Of a stretch of 64,000 bases of DNA, positions 19,599-28,252 are shown piece after piece. The stretch lies in assembly GCA_021775995.1 (NCBI GenBank), contig JAJFGS010000013.1, forward strand, positions 62,001-126,000, given 5' to 3'. Position 1 is the first letter of the stretch. The number at the start of each line of letters is the position of its first letter. The position numbers and the translations under genes were made by a program. The stretch comes from Alphaproteobacteria bacterium (GTDB lineage: Bacteria > Pseudomonadota > Alphaproteobacteria > Micavibrionales > Micavibrionaceae). The notes beneath the pieces were generated by a model, which was given only the letters and a program-made list of their open reading frames with translations, had not been told where the DNA came from and made no database searches.

Positions 19599-20981
19599 AT
19601 GATTGATTTATCTTCTTATGCCCATTCATTAGATAACAAAGCGGTTGCTGTCTTTGGGGTAGGGGTATCTGGATTAGCCACAATAAAAGCGCTCCTTCAG
19701 GCTAATATTGCTGTTACAGCTTGGGATGATAAGCAAGAAAATCGTGATAAAGCAGAAACACTAGGGGCAAAAATTAGTGATTTAACACAAGCCGATTTGA
19801 ATAACTTTGATTGTCTCATTCTTGCACCAGGTGTTCCGTATAGTTATAAGCCACATGCAGTAGTTTTAAATGCCAAGGATTACGGTCTGGAAATTATTGG
19901 TGATTTAGAGTTACTTCATCGTAGTGGCCATACAGTTAAAACAATTGGTGTTACGGGTACGAATGGTAAGTCAACGACAACGGCACTTTTGGATCATGTA
20001 TTAAAAGAGTGTGGTGTGAAGACAGTTATGGGCGGCAATATTGGTAAAGCCGTTATGGATTTGGATTTAACAAATGATATAGAGGTTTTAGTTTTAGAGA
20101 TATCTTCTTATCAGATGGATTTGTGCCCAACATATAGACCTGATATTTCTTTACTTCTTAATATCACACCTGACCATTTAGACAGGCACGGTAGTATGGA
20201 ATCTTATGTTGGTGCAAAAACAAATATTTTTGATGGTCAGGGTGTAGGAATAGTTAGTGTAGATGATGATTTTTCATTAAAAGTATTTGATTATGCTTGT
20301 TGCCAAACCTCTAGAAAAGTAATCCCTATTTCTATTCGTACAAATGTTCCAGAGGGGGTCTTTGTTAAGAATAATATTTTGATGAAAAACACGTTAGGTG
20401 AAGATGTTAAAATAGGCTCTCTTGAGGGATTAAAAACGCTTAAAGGGCTTCATAATCAGCAAAATGTTGCTTTTATTTATGCAACGGCCAAAGAATTTGG
20501 ATTAAATGATAATGAGATTTTAAAGGCGTTAGAGTCTTACCTGGGTTTGCCACATCGACAATTTTTAGTAACCTGTGAAAATAATGTTAGTTATATTAAT
20601 GACAGTAAAGCAACAAATGCTGAGGCTGCAGCAAGAGCATTGTCTTGTTATGATAATATCTTTTGGATTGTTGGGGGGCGTCCTAAAGAAGGGGGGCTTC
20701 AAGGATTAGAGATATTTAAAAGTAAAATTGTAAAGGCTTATTTAATAGGAGAAGCAACAAAAGATTTTTCTACATGGTTCACAGAACATGGCTTTGAATT
20801 TACAATTTTTGAAAAATTAGAACAGGCAACACAGGCGGCACATTTAGATGCTCAGAATGTAGGAGATGAAACAACGGTTTTATTATCCCCTGCTTGCGCC
20901 TCTTGGGATCAATTTAGTTCATTCGAGGCGCGAGGTGATGAATTTACAAAAACAGTTATGCGCTTAGTAGGGAAAAGTTAA
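19599..20981 (+). CDS. murD: UDP-MurNAc-L-alanine:D-glutamate ligase
   Basis: MurD adds D-Glu to UDP-MurNAc-L-Ala. The N-terminal Rossmann-like motif is VFGVGVSGLA. The P-loop is GVTGTNGKSTTTALL, and NITPDHLDRHGSMESY and YINDSKATNAEA are family signatures. Length is 460 residues. The ftsW start follows its stop directly. Confidence 0.96.
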   Translation: MIDLSSYAHSLDNKAVAVFGVGVSGLATIKALLQANIAVTAWDDKQENRDKAETLGAKISDLTQADLNNFDCLILAPGVPYSYKPHAVVLNAKDYGLEIIGDLELLHRSGHTVKTIGVTGTNGKSTTTALLDHVLKECGVKTVMGGNIGKAVMDLDLTNDIEVLVLEISSYQMDLCPTYRPDISLLLNITPDHLDRHGSMESYVGAKTNIFDGQGVGIVSVDDDFSLKVFDYACCQTSRKVIPISIRTNVPEGVFVKNNILMKNTLGEDVKIGSLEGLKTLKGLHNQQNVAFIYATAKEFGLNDNEILKALESYLGLPHRQFLVTCENNVSYINDSKATNAEAAARALSCYDNIFWIVGGRPKEGGLQGLEIFKSKIVKAYLIGEATKDFSTWFTEHGFEFTIFEKLEQATQAAHLDAQNVGDETTVLLSPACASWDQFSSFEARGDEFTKTVMRLVGKS

Positions 20982-22145
20982 ATGAGTTTTCTTTCAAGAA
21001 CTAATAAATCTTTTCTTGCGCGTTGGTGGTGGACGGTTGATCGTGGACTATTGTCTTTAATAAGTGCTGTGATTATTTTCGGTATTGTTTTGGTTATGGC
21101 GGCTAGTCCACCTGTTGCTATGCGTATTGGTCTTGATGAATATCATTTTTTTGTTCGTCATTTAATTGTTTTGGTGCCTTCTGTATTTATTATGTTGGCT
21201 ATATCTTTTCTGGATATTAGAAACATATGGCGGTTGGCGGCAATGATGTTGGTAGGGAGTATTTTATGCCTAATTTATGTTCTGGGTTTTGGGATGGAGA
21301 TTAAGGGAGCTCAACGTTGGGTTCATTTGTTTAGTTTTTCTTTACAACCAAGTGAATTTGCGAAACCTGCTTTTATAGTGGTTGCGGCTTGGTTTATTGC
21401 AAAACAAAAAAACAAACCTGGTTATCCCGGGACTAAAATTGCTGCTGTAATTTATGGGGTATTGGCATCTTTATTAGTATTGCAACCTGATATAGGTATG
21501 ACATTCGTTGTAACCAGTTGCTTTATTGCGATGATTTTTATGGCAGGGTTACCGTTTCGAATAATTTTTCTGCTTCTTATTTTTGCGGTGAGTGCCGCTA
21601 CGGCAGCTTATTTTACGCTTTCTCATGTGCAGAGCCGTGTTGATCGTTTTTTAAACCCTGAGAGTGGTGATACGTTTCAAATTGAAAAATCATTGGAGGC
21701 GTTTAAAAATGGAGGTGTTTTTGGAGCAGGGCCAGGGCAAGGAACTGTAAAGTTAAAGATTCCAGATGCTCATTCAGATTTTATCTTTTCTGTTGCGGGT
21801 GAAGAATTAGGGTTATTTTTTGTAATAATATTAGTAGCTTTATATGGGACTATCCTGTTAAAAGGATTTAATAGAGTTATGGATAGTGAAAATATGTTTG
21901 TTATTTTAGCGGTTGGCGGTCTTTTGACTATGTTTGGGCTTCAGGCTTTTATTCATATGGGGTCAGCTTTAAGTTTATTACCAACAAAGGGAATGACCTT
22001 ACCTTTTATTAGTTATGGGGGCTCTTCCTTGTTGTCGATGAGTGTGGCATTCGGTATGGTGTTGGCGTTAACAAGACGGCATACTAGGAATGGTATTGCA
22101 CAAACGGGGATGTCAATTAAACCTGTTGGTGCCGAAAAAATTTAA
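20982..22145 (+). CDS. ftsW: Septal peptidoglycan glycosyltransferase FtsW
   Basis: FtsW is the SEDS-family polymerase partner of FtsI. It has about ten membrane helices. Signatures are GAQRWVHLFSFSLQPSEFAK, GPGQGTVK, LPDAHSDF-like (IPDAHSDFIFSVAGEE) and the C-terminal FISYGGSSLL. Length is 387 residues. Adjacency to murD and murG distinguishes it from the elongasome homologue rodA at 59054-60187. Confidence 0.95.
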   Translation: MSFLSRTNKSFLARWWWTVDRGLLSLISAVIIFGIVLVMAASPPVAMRIGLDEYHFFVRHLIVLVPSVFIMLAISFLDIRNIWRLAAMMLVGSILCLIYVLGFGMEIKGAQRWVHLFSFSLQPSEFAKPAFIVVAAWFIAKQKNKPGYPGTKIAAVIYGVLASLLVLQPDIGMTFVVTSCFIAMIFMAGLPFRIIFLLLIFAVSAATAAYFTLSHVQSRVDRFLNPESGDTFQIEKSLEAFKNGGVFGAGPGQGTVKLKIPDAHSDFIFSVAGEELGLFFVIILVALYGTILLKGFNRVMDSENMFVILAVGGLLTMFGLQAFIHMGSALSLLPTKGMTLPFISYGGSSLLSMSVAFGMVLALTRRHTRNGIAQTGMSIKPVGAEKI

Positions 22146-22168
22146 GTTTGAAGGTTATAATTATATAA

Positions 22169-23332
22169 ATGAATTTAGAAGTCCCAAATAATTCCGCAAA
22201 ACAGATTCTTATTAGTGCTGGCGGCACAGGTGGTCATATGTTTCCTGCAGAAGCGTTAGCGCGGGATTTAATAGGCCGTGGGTATCGTGTGGCTTTAGCG
22301 ACAGATAGCAGAGGAAAAAAGTATGAGCCATTTGCTGATGGTATTCCGATGCATGTTTTAAAATCTGGTGCAATGAAAAGTGGAATATTTAGTAAGATTA
22401 AAACAGTTCTGTCATTGGGTGTAGGTATCTTGCAGGCTAGGAGTCTTGTTGATAAATTAAAACCTTCTGTTGTTGTCGGTTTTGGTGGTTATCCGTCTTA
22501 TCCTGCTATTTATGCCGCACAAAAAAAGAATATTCCTACGATTATTCATGAACAAAATGCAATTTTAGGAAAGGCAAATTCTTATTTAGCGCCGAAGGCT
22601 GATCGAATTGCGGTGGCGTGGCCCAATATTGTTGGACTTGATGAAAGTGATTCAGTGCGTGTCGTTGTAACAGGGAATCCTGTTCGTCCAGATATTGCAG
22701 CACTTTATAACAAGCCGTATCCAGCCTTAGATCAGGATGGTGTATTGCGTATTTTTATTATGGGCGGATCATTAGGTGCGAGTATATTTGGAGAAATTGT
22801 TCCAAAGATGATTGATAATTTATCAGCAGCGCATAAGGCGCGGCTTGAGATTGTTCAACAATGCCGCGAAGAAAATATTGAGGAAGTTCGTAAGGCCTAC
22901 AAGGCATCAGGCGTTAAGGCAGAGCTTGCAACTTTTTTTGATAATGTTGCAGAAAGATTAGAGCATTGCCATTTGGTTATTGCGCGTTCTGGAGCGAGCA
23001 CGGTATCTGAAGTTTCAACGGCGGGACGTCCTGCTATATTTGTTCCATACCCTCATCATAAAGACCAACAACAAAAGCGAAATGCGGATGCAATATTTGA
23101 TGCTGGTGGTGCTTGGGTGATGACGCAAGATGGATTTACTGTAGAAGCTTTGTTGGCACGGATAGAAACATTTTTACAAAGTCCTGAGGCATTATTTAAT
23201 GCGGCAGAAAATGCGAGAACTTGTGGAAAGCCAGATGCGGCGAGAAGGCTTGGTAATGTTGTTACGGCTATAGCAAGTGGTTGGGATAAAGATGCCAATA
23301 AGACATTTGATTTAACGCAAGGCCGAGATTAA
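22169..23332 (+). CDS. murG: UDP-GlcNAc:lipid I GlcNAc transferase (lipid II synthase)
   Basis: MurG makes lipid II on the cytoplasmic side of the inner membrane. The N-terminal glycine loop is SAGGTGGHMFPA, and a second one is IMGGSLGAS. VGFGGYPSYP, IIHEQNAILGKAN and ARSGASTVSE are family motifs for membrane association and UDP-GlcNAc binding. Length is 387 residues. The downstream gap to murC holds a family C repeat. Confidence 0.97.
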   Translation: MNLEVPNNSAKQILISAGGTGGHMFPAEALARDLIGRGYRVALATDSRGKKYEPFADGIPMHVLKSGAMKSGIFSKIKTVLSLGVGILQARSLVDKLKPSVVVGFGGYPSYPAIYAAQKKNIPTIIHEQNAILGKANSYLAPKADRIAVAWPNIVGLDESDSVRVVVTGNPVRPDIAALYNKPYPALDQDGVLRIFIMGGSLGASIFGEIVPKMIDNLSAAHKARLEIVQQCREENIEEVRKAYKASGVKAELATFFDNVAERLEHCHLVIARSGASTVSEVSTAGRPAIFVPYPHHKDQQQKRNADAIFDAGGAWVMTQDGFTVEALLARIETFLQSPEALFNAAENARTCGKPDAARRLGNVVTAIASGWDKDANKTFDLTQGRD

Positions 23333-23343
23333 AAAATAAATTG

Positions 23344-23415
23344 GTAACCCCGTATTTATTACGGGGTCTTTTAAGTGTAATGATTTAGACCCCGCAACAC
23401 GTGCGGGGCTGCAAT
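23344..23415. repeat. Family C palindromic repeat, copy 1 (two tandem hairpins)
   Basis: This 72-base element lies between murG and murC. Hairpin one is ACCCCGTATTTATTACGGGGT and its GTAACCCC start mirrors the GGGGCTGCAAT end of hairpin two. Hairpin two pairs GACCCCGCAAC with GTGCGGGGCT. A close relative is at 31861-31931. Neither hairpin is followed by a T-run long enough for a clear terminator, so read-through into murC is expected. Confidence 0.8.
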
Positions 23416-23433
23416 AAGAAGGATTAAAAAACA

Positions 23434-24876
23434 ATGCGCGCAATGCCTCAAAATATTGGAAAAATTCATTTTGTCGGTATCGGCGGTATTGGCATGAGCG
23501 GCATTGCGGAAGTGTTAAATGCTCTTGGTTATCAAGTGCAAGGCTCGGACATGGCAGACAGTGCCAATGTTCAGCGTTTACAAGATGCGGGGATAAAGGT
23601 TTTTATTGGGCACGATGCAAAGAATATTAAAGACGCGGCCATTGTTGTTGTTTCTTCGGCTATTAAAGAGAATAATCCAGAATTAAAAGCGGCCAGAGAA
23701 CAGAGAAAAACAATTGTACGCCGTGCTGAAATGCTAGCTGAATTGATGCGCATGAAATGGTCTGTGGCGATTGCGGGTACGCATGGAAAAACAACCACGA
23801 CGATGATGGTAGGCACGATGTTGGAAGAGGCGGGTTATGATCCAACGGTTATTAATGGCGGCATTGTTAATAGTTACGGCACTAACACCCGTATTGGTAT
23901 GAGTGATTGGATTGTTGCCGAAGCTGATGAGAGTGATGGCACGTTCACAAAGCTACCCGCAACGGTAGCCGTGGTGACGAATATCGACCCTGAACATATG
24001 GAGCATTATGGCTCTTACGATAATATTAAAGCAGCGTTTAGGCGTTTTATTGATAACTTACCTTTTTATGGTTTCGCTGTTTTATGCTCTGACCATCCGG
24101 CTGTACAGGCATTAATTCCACAAATTGCAGATAGACGCGTTATTACCTATGGGTTTAATCCGCAAGCCGATGTGAGGGTAACGAATGTTAGACCACAATC
24201 TGATGGTAACATTTTTGATGTTACTTTTGCAGGTTGGATGACAGAAGGTAAAGAAGAAACCCTGCGGGATGTGTTCCTGCCCATGCTCGGCGATCATAAT
24301 GTTTTAAATTCGTTAGCCTCTTTAACGATTGCCCATGAAATGGGTGTGCCTGCGGCAACGATGAAAACGGCGATGAAAAACTTTAGTGGGGTAAAAAGAC
24401 GTTTTACAAAAACAGGGATAAGTCATGGTATTACAGTGATTGATGATTACGGACATCATCCTGTCGAGATACAAGCTGTGTTGAAAGCGGCGCGCCAAGC
24501 TGTTGAGAAATCAGGTAAACGTGTTATTGCTGTGATGCAACCCCATCGCTATACGCGGCTTCATGATTTGTTTGATGATTTCTGCACCTGTTTTAATGAT
24601 GCCGACAGTGTGATTGTTGCGGATGTTTATGCGGCGGGTGAGGATATCATTGAAGGGGCTGATAAGGAACATTTGGTGGCAGGCGTAAAAGAGCGTGGCC
24701 ATAAACATGTTCAAGCTTTACCAGAGGTGAAAAACTTGGCGGGGATTGTTGCTGATATTGCCGAAGAGGGGGATTTTGTGATTTGCCTTGGGGCGGGCTC
24801 GATCAGCAAATGGGCGTATGATTTGCCAGAGCAATTGGATAAAGAATTTGCCAAGAAGCAAAAACTTAAGGCTTAG
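23434..24876 (+). CDS. murC: UDP-N-acetylmuramate:L-alanine ligase
   Basis: MurC adds the first residue of the stem peptide to UDP-MurNAc. Motifs are [17 protein letters not shown] near the N-terminus, the P-loop [34 protein letters not shown] and [10 protein letters not shown]. Length is 480 residues. AGAAGGA precedes the ATG at 23434; an in-frame ATG at 23443 is possible. It is followed by an inserted cassette before murB. Confidence 0.96.
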   Translation: MRAMPQNIGKIHFVGIGGIGMSGIAEVLNALGYQVQGSDMADSANVQRLQDAGIKVFIGHDAKNIKDAAIVVVSSAIKENNPELKAAREQRKTIVRRAEMLAELMRMKWSVAIAGTHGKTTTTMMVGTMLEEAGYDPTVINGGIVNSYGTNTRIGMSDWIVAEADESDGTFTKLPATVAVVTNIDPEHMEHYGSYDNIKAAFRRFIDNLPFYGFAVLCSDHPAVQALIPQIADRRVITYGFNPQADVRVTNVRPQSDGNIFDVTFAGWMTEGKEETLRDVFLPMLGDHNVLNSLASLTIAHEMGVPAATMKTAMKNFSGVKRRFTKTGISHGITVIDDYGHHPVEIQAVLKAARQAVEKSGKRVIAVMQPHRYTRLHDLFDDFCTCFNDADSVIVADVYAAGEDIIEGADKEHLVAGVKERGHKHVQALPEVKNLAGIVADIAEEGDFVICLGAGSISKWAYDLPEQLDKEFAKKQKLKA

Positions 24877-24887
24877 GAACTGTTTAA

Positions 24888-25366
24888 ACCACCAAGACAC
24901 TAAGGCACAGAGTTATATATTATAATGAAAGATGAAATACTTGATAATACGCTTGAACAAATATCAAATTTTAACAAAAGTAATGCTAACCCATTTGAAG
25001 AATTTTGTCGTTTAGTGTTTAAAGCAATTTATACAGTTAACCCTCCGTCCGATAATCCAAATAAAATAGGGATAAAAAAAGAAAATATCATTTCAAAACA
25101 AGAATCCAAAACTATTGGAGAGTTATATCTTTTGAAAGAGCGTATGCCTGCAAAGCATTATAGAAATAGCCCTTGCTTGCTAGGTATAAATAATCCCATT
25201 GTTATTGTTTGTATCGACGGTAATGAATTTATAATAGATGGTAGTAATCGTATTAACTATTGGTTTGGTAAAGGAGATTTAAAAAAACTTCTGCAGGTAA
25301 ATTTTCATGAAGTTTCTCGTCACCACCTCATTGTTAAATAACTTCGTGTCTTGGTGTCTTTGTGGT
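24888..25366. mobile_element. Inverted-repeat-bounded cassette inserted between murC and murB
   Basis: Two imperfect 25-base inverted repeats (20/25 matching) bound this 479-base unit. The left arm is 24888-24912 (ACCACCAAGACACTAAG...), and the right arm is 25342-25366 (reverse complement ACCACAAAGACACCAAG...). They enclose only one gene, which fills nearly the whole unit. The interior is much more A/T-rich than murC and murB; by hand count, bases 24961-25020 are 25 percent G+C and bases 25441-25500 are 58 percent. No transposase or target duplication is evident, so mobility is inferred. Confidence 0.6.
24925..25341 (+). CDS. Uncharacterised protein with ParB/sulfiredoxin-like motif, cargo of the cassette
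   Basis: I do not recognise a named family with confidence. The 138-residue protein has a charged helical N-terminus (about 1-45) followed by a segment that runs IGIKKENI, a basic helix, NPIVIVCIDGNEF and then IIDGSNRINYW. The last motif resembles the DGxHR signature of the ParB/Srx fold, which binds or hydrolyses nucleotides. It has no signal peptide or membrane helix. It lies entirely inside the inverted repeats and is A/T-rich compared with its neighbours, suggesting it came with the element. It is co-directional with murC and murB. Confidence 0.6.
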   Translation: MKDEILDNTLEQISNFNKSNANPFEEFCRLVFKAIYTVNPPSDNPNKIGIKKENIISKQESKTIGELYLLKERMPAKHYRNSPCLLGINNPIVIVCIDGNEFIIDGSNRINYWFGKGDLKKLLQVNFHEVSRHHLIVK

Positions 25367-25371
25367 AAGAA

Positions 25372-26313
25372 ATGGTTATGAATAAAGGTAATTTGTTAGA
25401 CCGACTCCCCGAAGTTCGAGGTCGTTACACGCAAGACGCGCCGTTAGGGGAGAAGGGTTGGTTTCGCTGTGGCGGCACGGCGGAAGTGCTTTTTAAACCT
25501 GCCAGTTTTGATGATTTGCAAAATTTCCTACAAAATTGTCCCAAAGATATTCCAATTCACATCTTCGGCGCACTATCCAATACTATTATTCGCGATGGCG
25601 GGTTAAAGGGCGTGACCATACGTCTGGGGCGTGAATTTGCTGAAATCAAAGTTGATGGAGACACCGTTATTGCAGGGGCATTGGCACTGGACGCCAATGT
25701 GGCGAATATAGCGGCAGAAAATGGAATTGGTGGTTTGGAGTTTTTAAGCGGTATTCCTGGTTCTGTTGGCGGAGCCATAAAAATGAATGCAGGCTGTTAC
25801 GGCACCGAAACAAAGGATGTGTTGATTGAGGCAACTATTTTTGACCGAGAGGGTTGTTATAGACGATTGAAGCCAAAAGATTTAGATATGCAATATCGTC
25901 ATACAAATATTGAAGATGGTTCAATCGTGACTCAGGCGGTTTTCAAAGGTGTAAAAGAAGATGCCGATATTGTTAAAAAACGTATTAGTGAGATAAAAGA
26001 AAAACGTGAACAGTCTCAACCTATTAGAGAAAAAACTGGAGGTTCTACTTTTGCGAATCCATCGCCAGAAGATTTAACTAAAGCAGGGTTATCCGAAGAT
26101 ACTAAAGTTTGGCAATTGATTGATAAAGTTGGTGGGCGCAGTTTTGAAGTTGGTGGCGCACAAATGAGCGTAAAGCACTGTAACTTCATGATAAACAAAG
26201 ACGATGCTGTCGCGAACGATCTTGAGAGGTTAGGTGAGGAAATAAGAAAACGCGTTGCGGAAGAGTGTGGAATTACGCTACGTTGGGAGATAAGACGATT
26301 GGGTGAGTTTTAA
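25372..26313 (+). CDS. murB: UDP-N-acetylenolpyruvoylglucosamine reductase
   Basis: MurB reduces UDP-GlcNAc-enolpyruvate to UDP-MurNAc using FAD and NADPH. Motifs are FRCGGTAEVLF, the FAD loop GALSNTIIRDGG (most MurB proteins have GxGSN here, so this loop is slightly divergent), GIPGSVGGAIKMNAGCYG, and GGSTFANP with the catalytic serine. The C-terminal motif is VGGAQMSVKHCNFMIN. Length is 313 residues. An ATG at 25378 is an alternative start. The right arm of the cassette ends 5 bases before the start and so forms part of the ribosome-binding region. Confidence 0.95.
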   Translation: MVMNKGNLLDRLPEVRGRYTQDAPLGEKGWFRCGGTAEVLFKPASFDDLQNFLQNCPKDIPIHIFGALSNTIIRDGGLKGVTIRLGREFAEIKVDGDTVIAGALALDANVANIAAENGIGGLEFLSGIPGSVGGAIKMNAGCYGTETKDVLIEATIFDREGCYRRLKPKDLDMQYRHTNIEDGSIVTQAVFKGVKEDADIVKKRISEIKEKREQSQPIREKTGGSTFANPSPEDLTKAGLSEDTKVWQLIDKVGGRSFEVGGAQMSVKHCNFMINKDDAVANDLERLGEEIRKRVAEECGITLRWEIRRLGEF

Positions 26314-26326
26314 TTTGCTTAAACAC

Positions 26327-26416
26327 GTCATCGCCTGAATTATGCAATAATTCTAGGGCGATCCATGGGAAAGATAGATTGCCCTAGAATTTACGAACGT
26401 AAATTTAGGCAATGGC
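26327..26416. repeat. Family A palindromic repeat, copy 2 (two tandem hairpins)
   Basis: This 90-base relative of 6963-7054 lies between murB and ddl. It shares GTCATCGCCTGAATT, AATTCTAGGGCGATC, AGATT and CCCTAGAATTTACGAA. The loop and the spacer between the hairpins differ, while the stems are retained with small compensating changes (for example GCCTGAATT / AATTCTAGGGC). It ends 20 bases before the ddl ATG. Confidence 0.8.
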
Positions 26417-26435
26417 AAAGGTAAAAGGATAAAAA

Positions 26436-27431
26436 ATGAAAAAAAATGTCGCATTATTGGTTGGTGGTTGGAATTCAGAGCGCGAAGTTTCTGTCAATAA
26501 AGGAAAGCACGTTGAGGCAGCGTTACGTGAGGCGGGCTACAATCTAAAAGTTATTGATGTTACAAAGGATATTCCTAAACTTATTGAAGAGTTAACGCCC
26601 CAAGGAAAAAATAAGCCTGATGCGGTGTTTAACAATCTTCATGGCCGTATTGGCGAAGATGGTGTGATGCAGGGGTTATTAACATTGTTAGAAATTCCCT
26701 ATACGCATTCTGGTGTGATGGCGGCCGCGATGGCGATGGATAAAACGATGACAAAGAGAATCGCAAAATCAGTTGGTGTACCAGTTGCCAAAGGGGGATT
26801 GGCTACAAAAGAGGAAGTGATGGCTGAATCTGTTGTTCCTCGTCCTTATGTGGTGAAGCCTTATAATGAAGGTTCCAGTGTCGATATTTATATAGTGAAA
26901 GAAGGAGATAACCATCTCGACACGATAGGTCAAAATTGGAATTACGGCGAGCATGCGCTTGTGGAGGAGTATATCCCAGGAAAAGAGTTAACAGTGGCTG
27001 TGCTGGATGGTAAGGCGCAGGCCGTGACAGATATAATTTCTCATACGGGTGGATTTTTTGATTATGAAGCGAAATATGAAGACGAAAGAACGGAATTGGT
27101 TTTACCAGCAAAAATTCCTCAAAATGTGTACGATGCGGCTTTAGATTATGCTGAACGTGTGTATAATGTTATCGGGTGCAGTGGTTTGGCGCGCTGTGAT
27201 TTTCGTTTTGATGAGGAAAAAGGGCTTGATGGCCTTTGCTTCTTGGAAATTAACAACCAGCCAGGTTTAACGGCTGAATCAATTGGACCCTCTCAATGTG
27301 TCTATAATGGCATGTCATTCGTTCAACTTTGTTCTCATCTGGTGGAAACCGCAAAATGTCATGGTTCAATAAAAAATCAAGAAGGCGTAAGTCAATCATC
27401 AAGCGTCGCGGGCCAACGGCAGAGCGCTTAA
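26436..27431 (+). CDS. ddl: D-alanine--D-alanine ligase
   Basis: Ddl makes the D-Ala-D-Ala dipeptide used by MurF. It is an ATP-grasp enzyme. Visible motifs are LVGGWNSEREVSVNKG (substrate serine/glutamate loop), LHGRIGEDGVMQG, the YTHSGVMAAAMAMDK segment, KPYNEGSSVDI and FLEINNQPGLT with metal ligands. Length is 331 residues. AAAGGA lies before the ATG. The 3' end overlaps the ftsQ start by 76 bases. Confidence 0.96.
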   Translation: MKKNVALLVGGWNSEREVSVNKGKHVEAALREAGYNLKVIDVTKDIPKLIEELTPQGKNKPDAVFNNLHGRIGEDGVMQGLLTLLEIPYTHSGVMAAAMAMDKTMTKRIAKSVGVPVAKGGLATKEEVMAESVVPRPYVVKPYNEGSSVDIYIVKEGDNHLDTIGQNWNYGEHALVEEYIPGKELTVAVLDGKAQAVTDIISHTGGFFDYEAKYEDERTELVLPAKIPQNVYDAALDYAERVYNVIGCSGLARCDFRFDEEKGLDGLCFLEINNQPGLTAESIGPSQCVYNGMSFVQLCSHLVETAKCHGSIKNQEGVSQSSSVAGQRQSA

Positions 27432-28228
27432 TCTTTATTGTACGACGTTTTGGTTTAGTCTTTGGGCTTATCGTTTTTATTGGCTGGCTTGGGGCATGGT
27501 TCTTTATGTCTGGAGCATCATTAAAAACTTCGGCTTGGGCACACCAAAAAATTCTCCATGTAACAGCAAATGCTGGTTTTGAAGTTGAAAATATTTTGGT
27601 TGAGGGGCGGCATTATACTGAGGCGGATACCCTAAAAGCTATTTTAAATATTGAAAAAGGATATCCTATTTTTGGGTTTGATCCTGTACAGGCACAAAAG
27701 ATGATTAGCAAGATTTCATGGGTGAAGGATGTTCAGGTTGAGCGGCGTTTTCCTGATACAATCTATGTTGATATCAAGGAGCGCGTACCAATGGCACTAT
27801 GGCAACGTGATAAGCGTTTGTCGTTGATTGATACTGAAGGGGTTGTTCTGACTGACCATAAAATAAACAGATTTAAAAATTATATTGTTGTTGTTGGTGA
27901 CGATATTCCTGAATACGCACCTGAATTTTTAAAGTTACTTATATCCGAACCAGAACTTGTAAAGAAAATTGAAGCGGCAAGTTTGAAATCAGGGCGTCGT
28001 TGGGATTTGGTGTTAAAAACGGGAGCAATTGTTAAATTGCCAGAAGAAGATTTAGCACTGGCTTTTCGTCGTTTGGTACAAATGCAGGAAGAAAAACAAA
28101 TTTTGGACAAGGATGTGAAAACAATTGATGTTCGTGAACCAAACCGTATTGTGGTTAGAACACATCCAGGGGCTCTTCAACAATACCAAGTGGGATATAA
28201 AGCTGGTTCAGGCGGCGATGCCATTTAG
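27356..28228 (+). CDS. ftsQ: Cell division protein FtsQ
   Basis: FtsQ is a bitopic divisome scaffold that binds FtsB and FtsL. It has a basic cytoplasmic N-terminus (KKSRRRKS), a membrane helix near residues 28-52, a POTRA domain (VENILVEGRHYTEADTL) and a beta domain with SLIDTEGVVL. I prefer the ATG at 27356, which has GGTGGAAACC upstream and gives 290 residues; an in-frame ATG at 27329 would add nine. Both starts lie inside the end of ddl. Confidence 0.92.
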   Translation: MSWFNKKSRRRKSIIKRRGPTAERLIFIVRRFGLVFGLIVFIGWLGAWFFMSGASLKTSAWAHQKILHVTANAGFEVENILVEGRHYTEADTLKAILNIEKGYPIFGFDPVQAQKMISKISWVKDVQVERRFPDTIYVDIKERVPMALWQRDKRLSLIDTEGVVLTDHKINRFKNYIVVVGDDIPEYAPEFLKLLISEPELVKKIEAASLKSGRRWDLVLKTGAIVKLPEEDLALAFRRLVQMQEEKQILDKDVKTIDVREPNRIVVRTHPGALQQYQVGYKAGSGGDAI

Positions 28229-28252
28229 TATTTTCAAAGAAGTTTTTTCATT

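Noticed and set aside
23344-23415. Terminator between murG and murC
   Set aside because: The hairpins belong to a repeat also found elsewhere and lack a proper T-run, so the dcw transcript probably reads through.
24888-25366. Insertion sequence
   Set aside because: Inverted repeats are present but there is no transposase and no visible target duplication; recorded as a cassette of unknown mechanism.
25536-25620. murB as a damaged gene because its FAD loop reads GALSN instead of GxGSN
   Set aside because: All other motifs and the length are intact and the pathway has no other MurB here; treated as natural variation.
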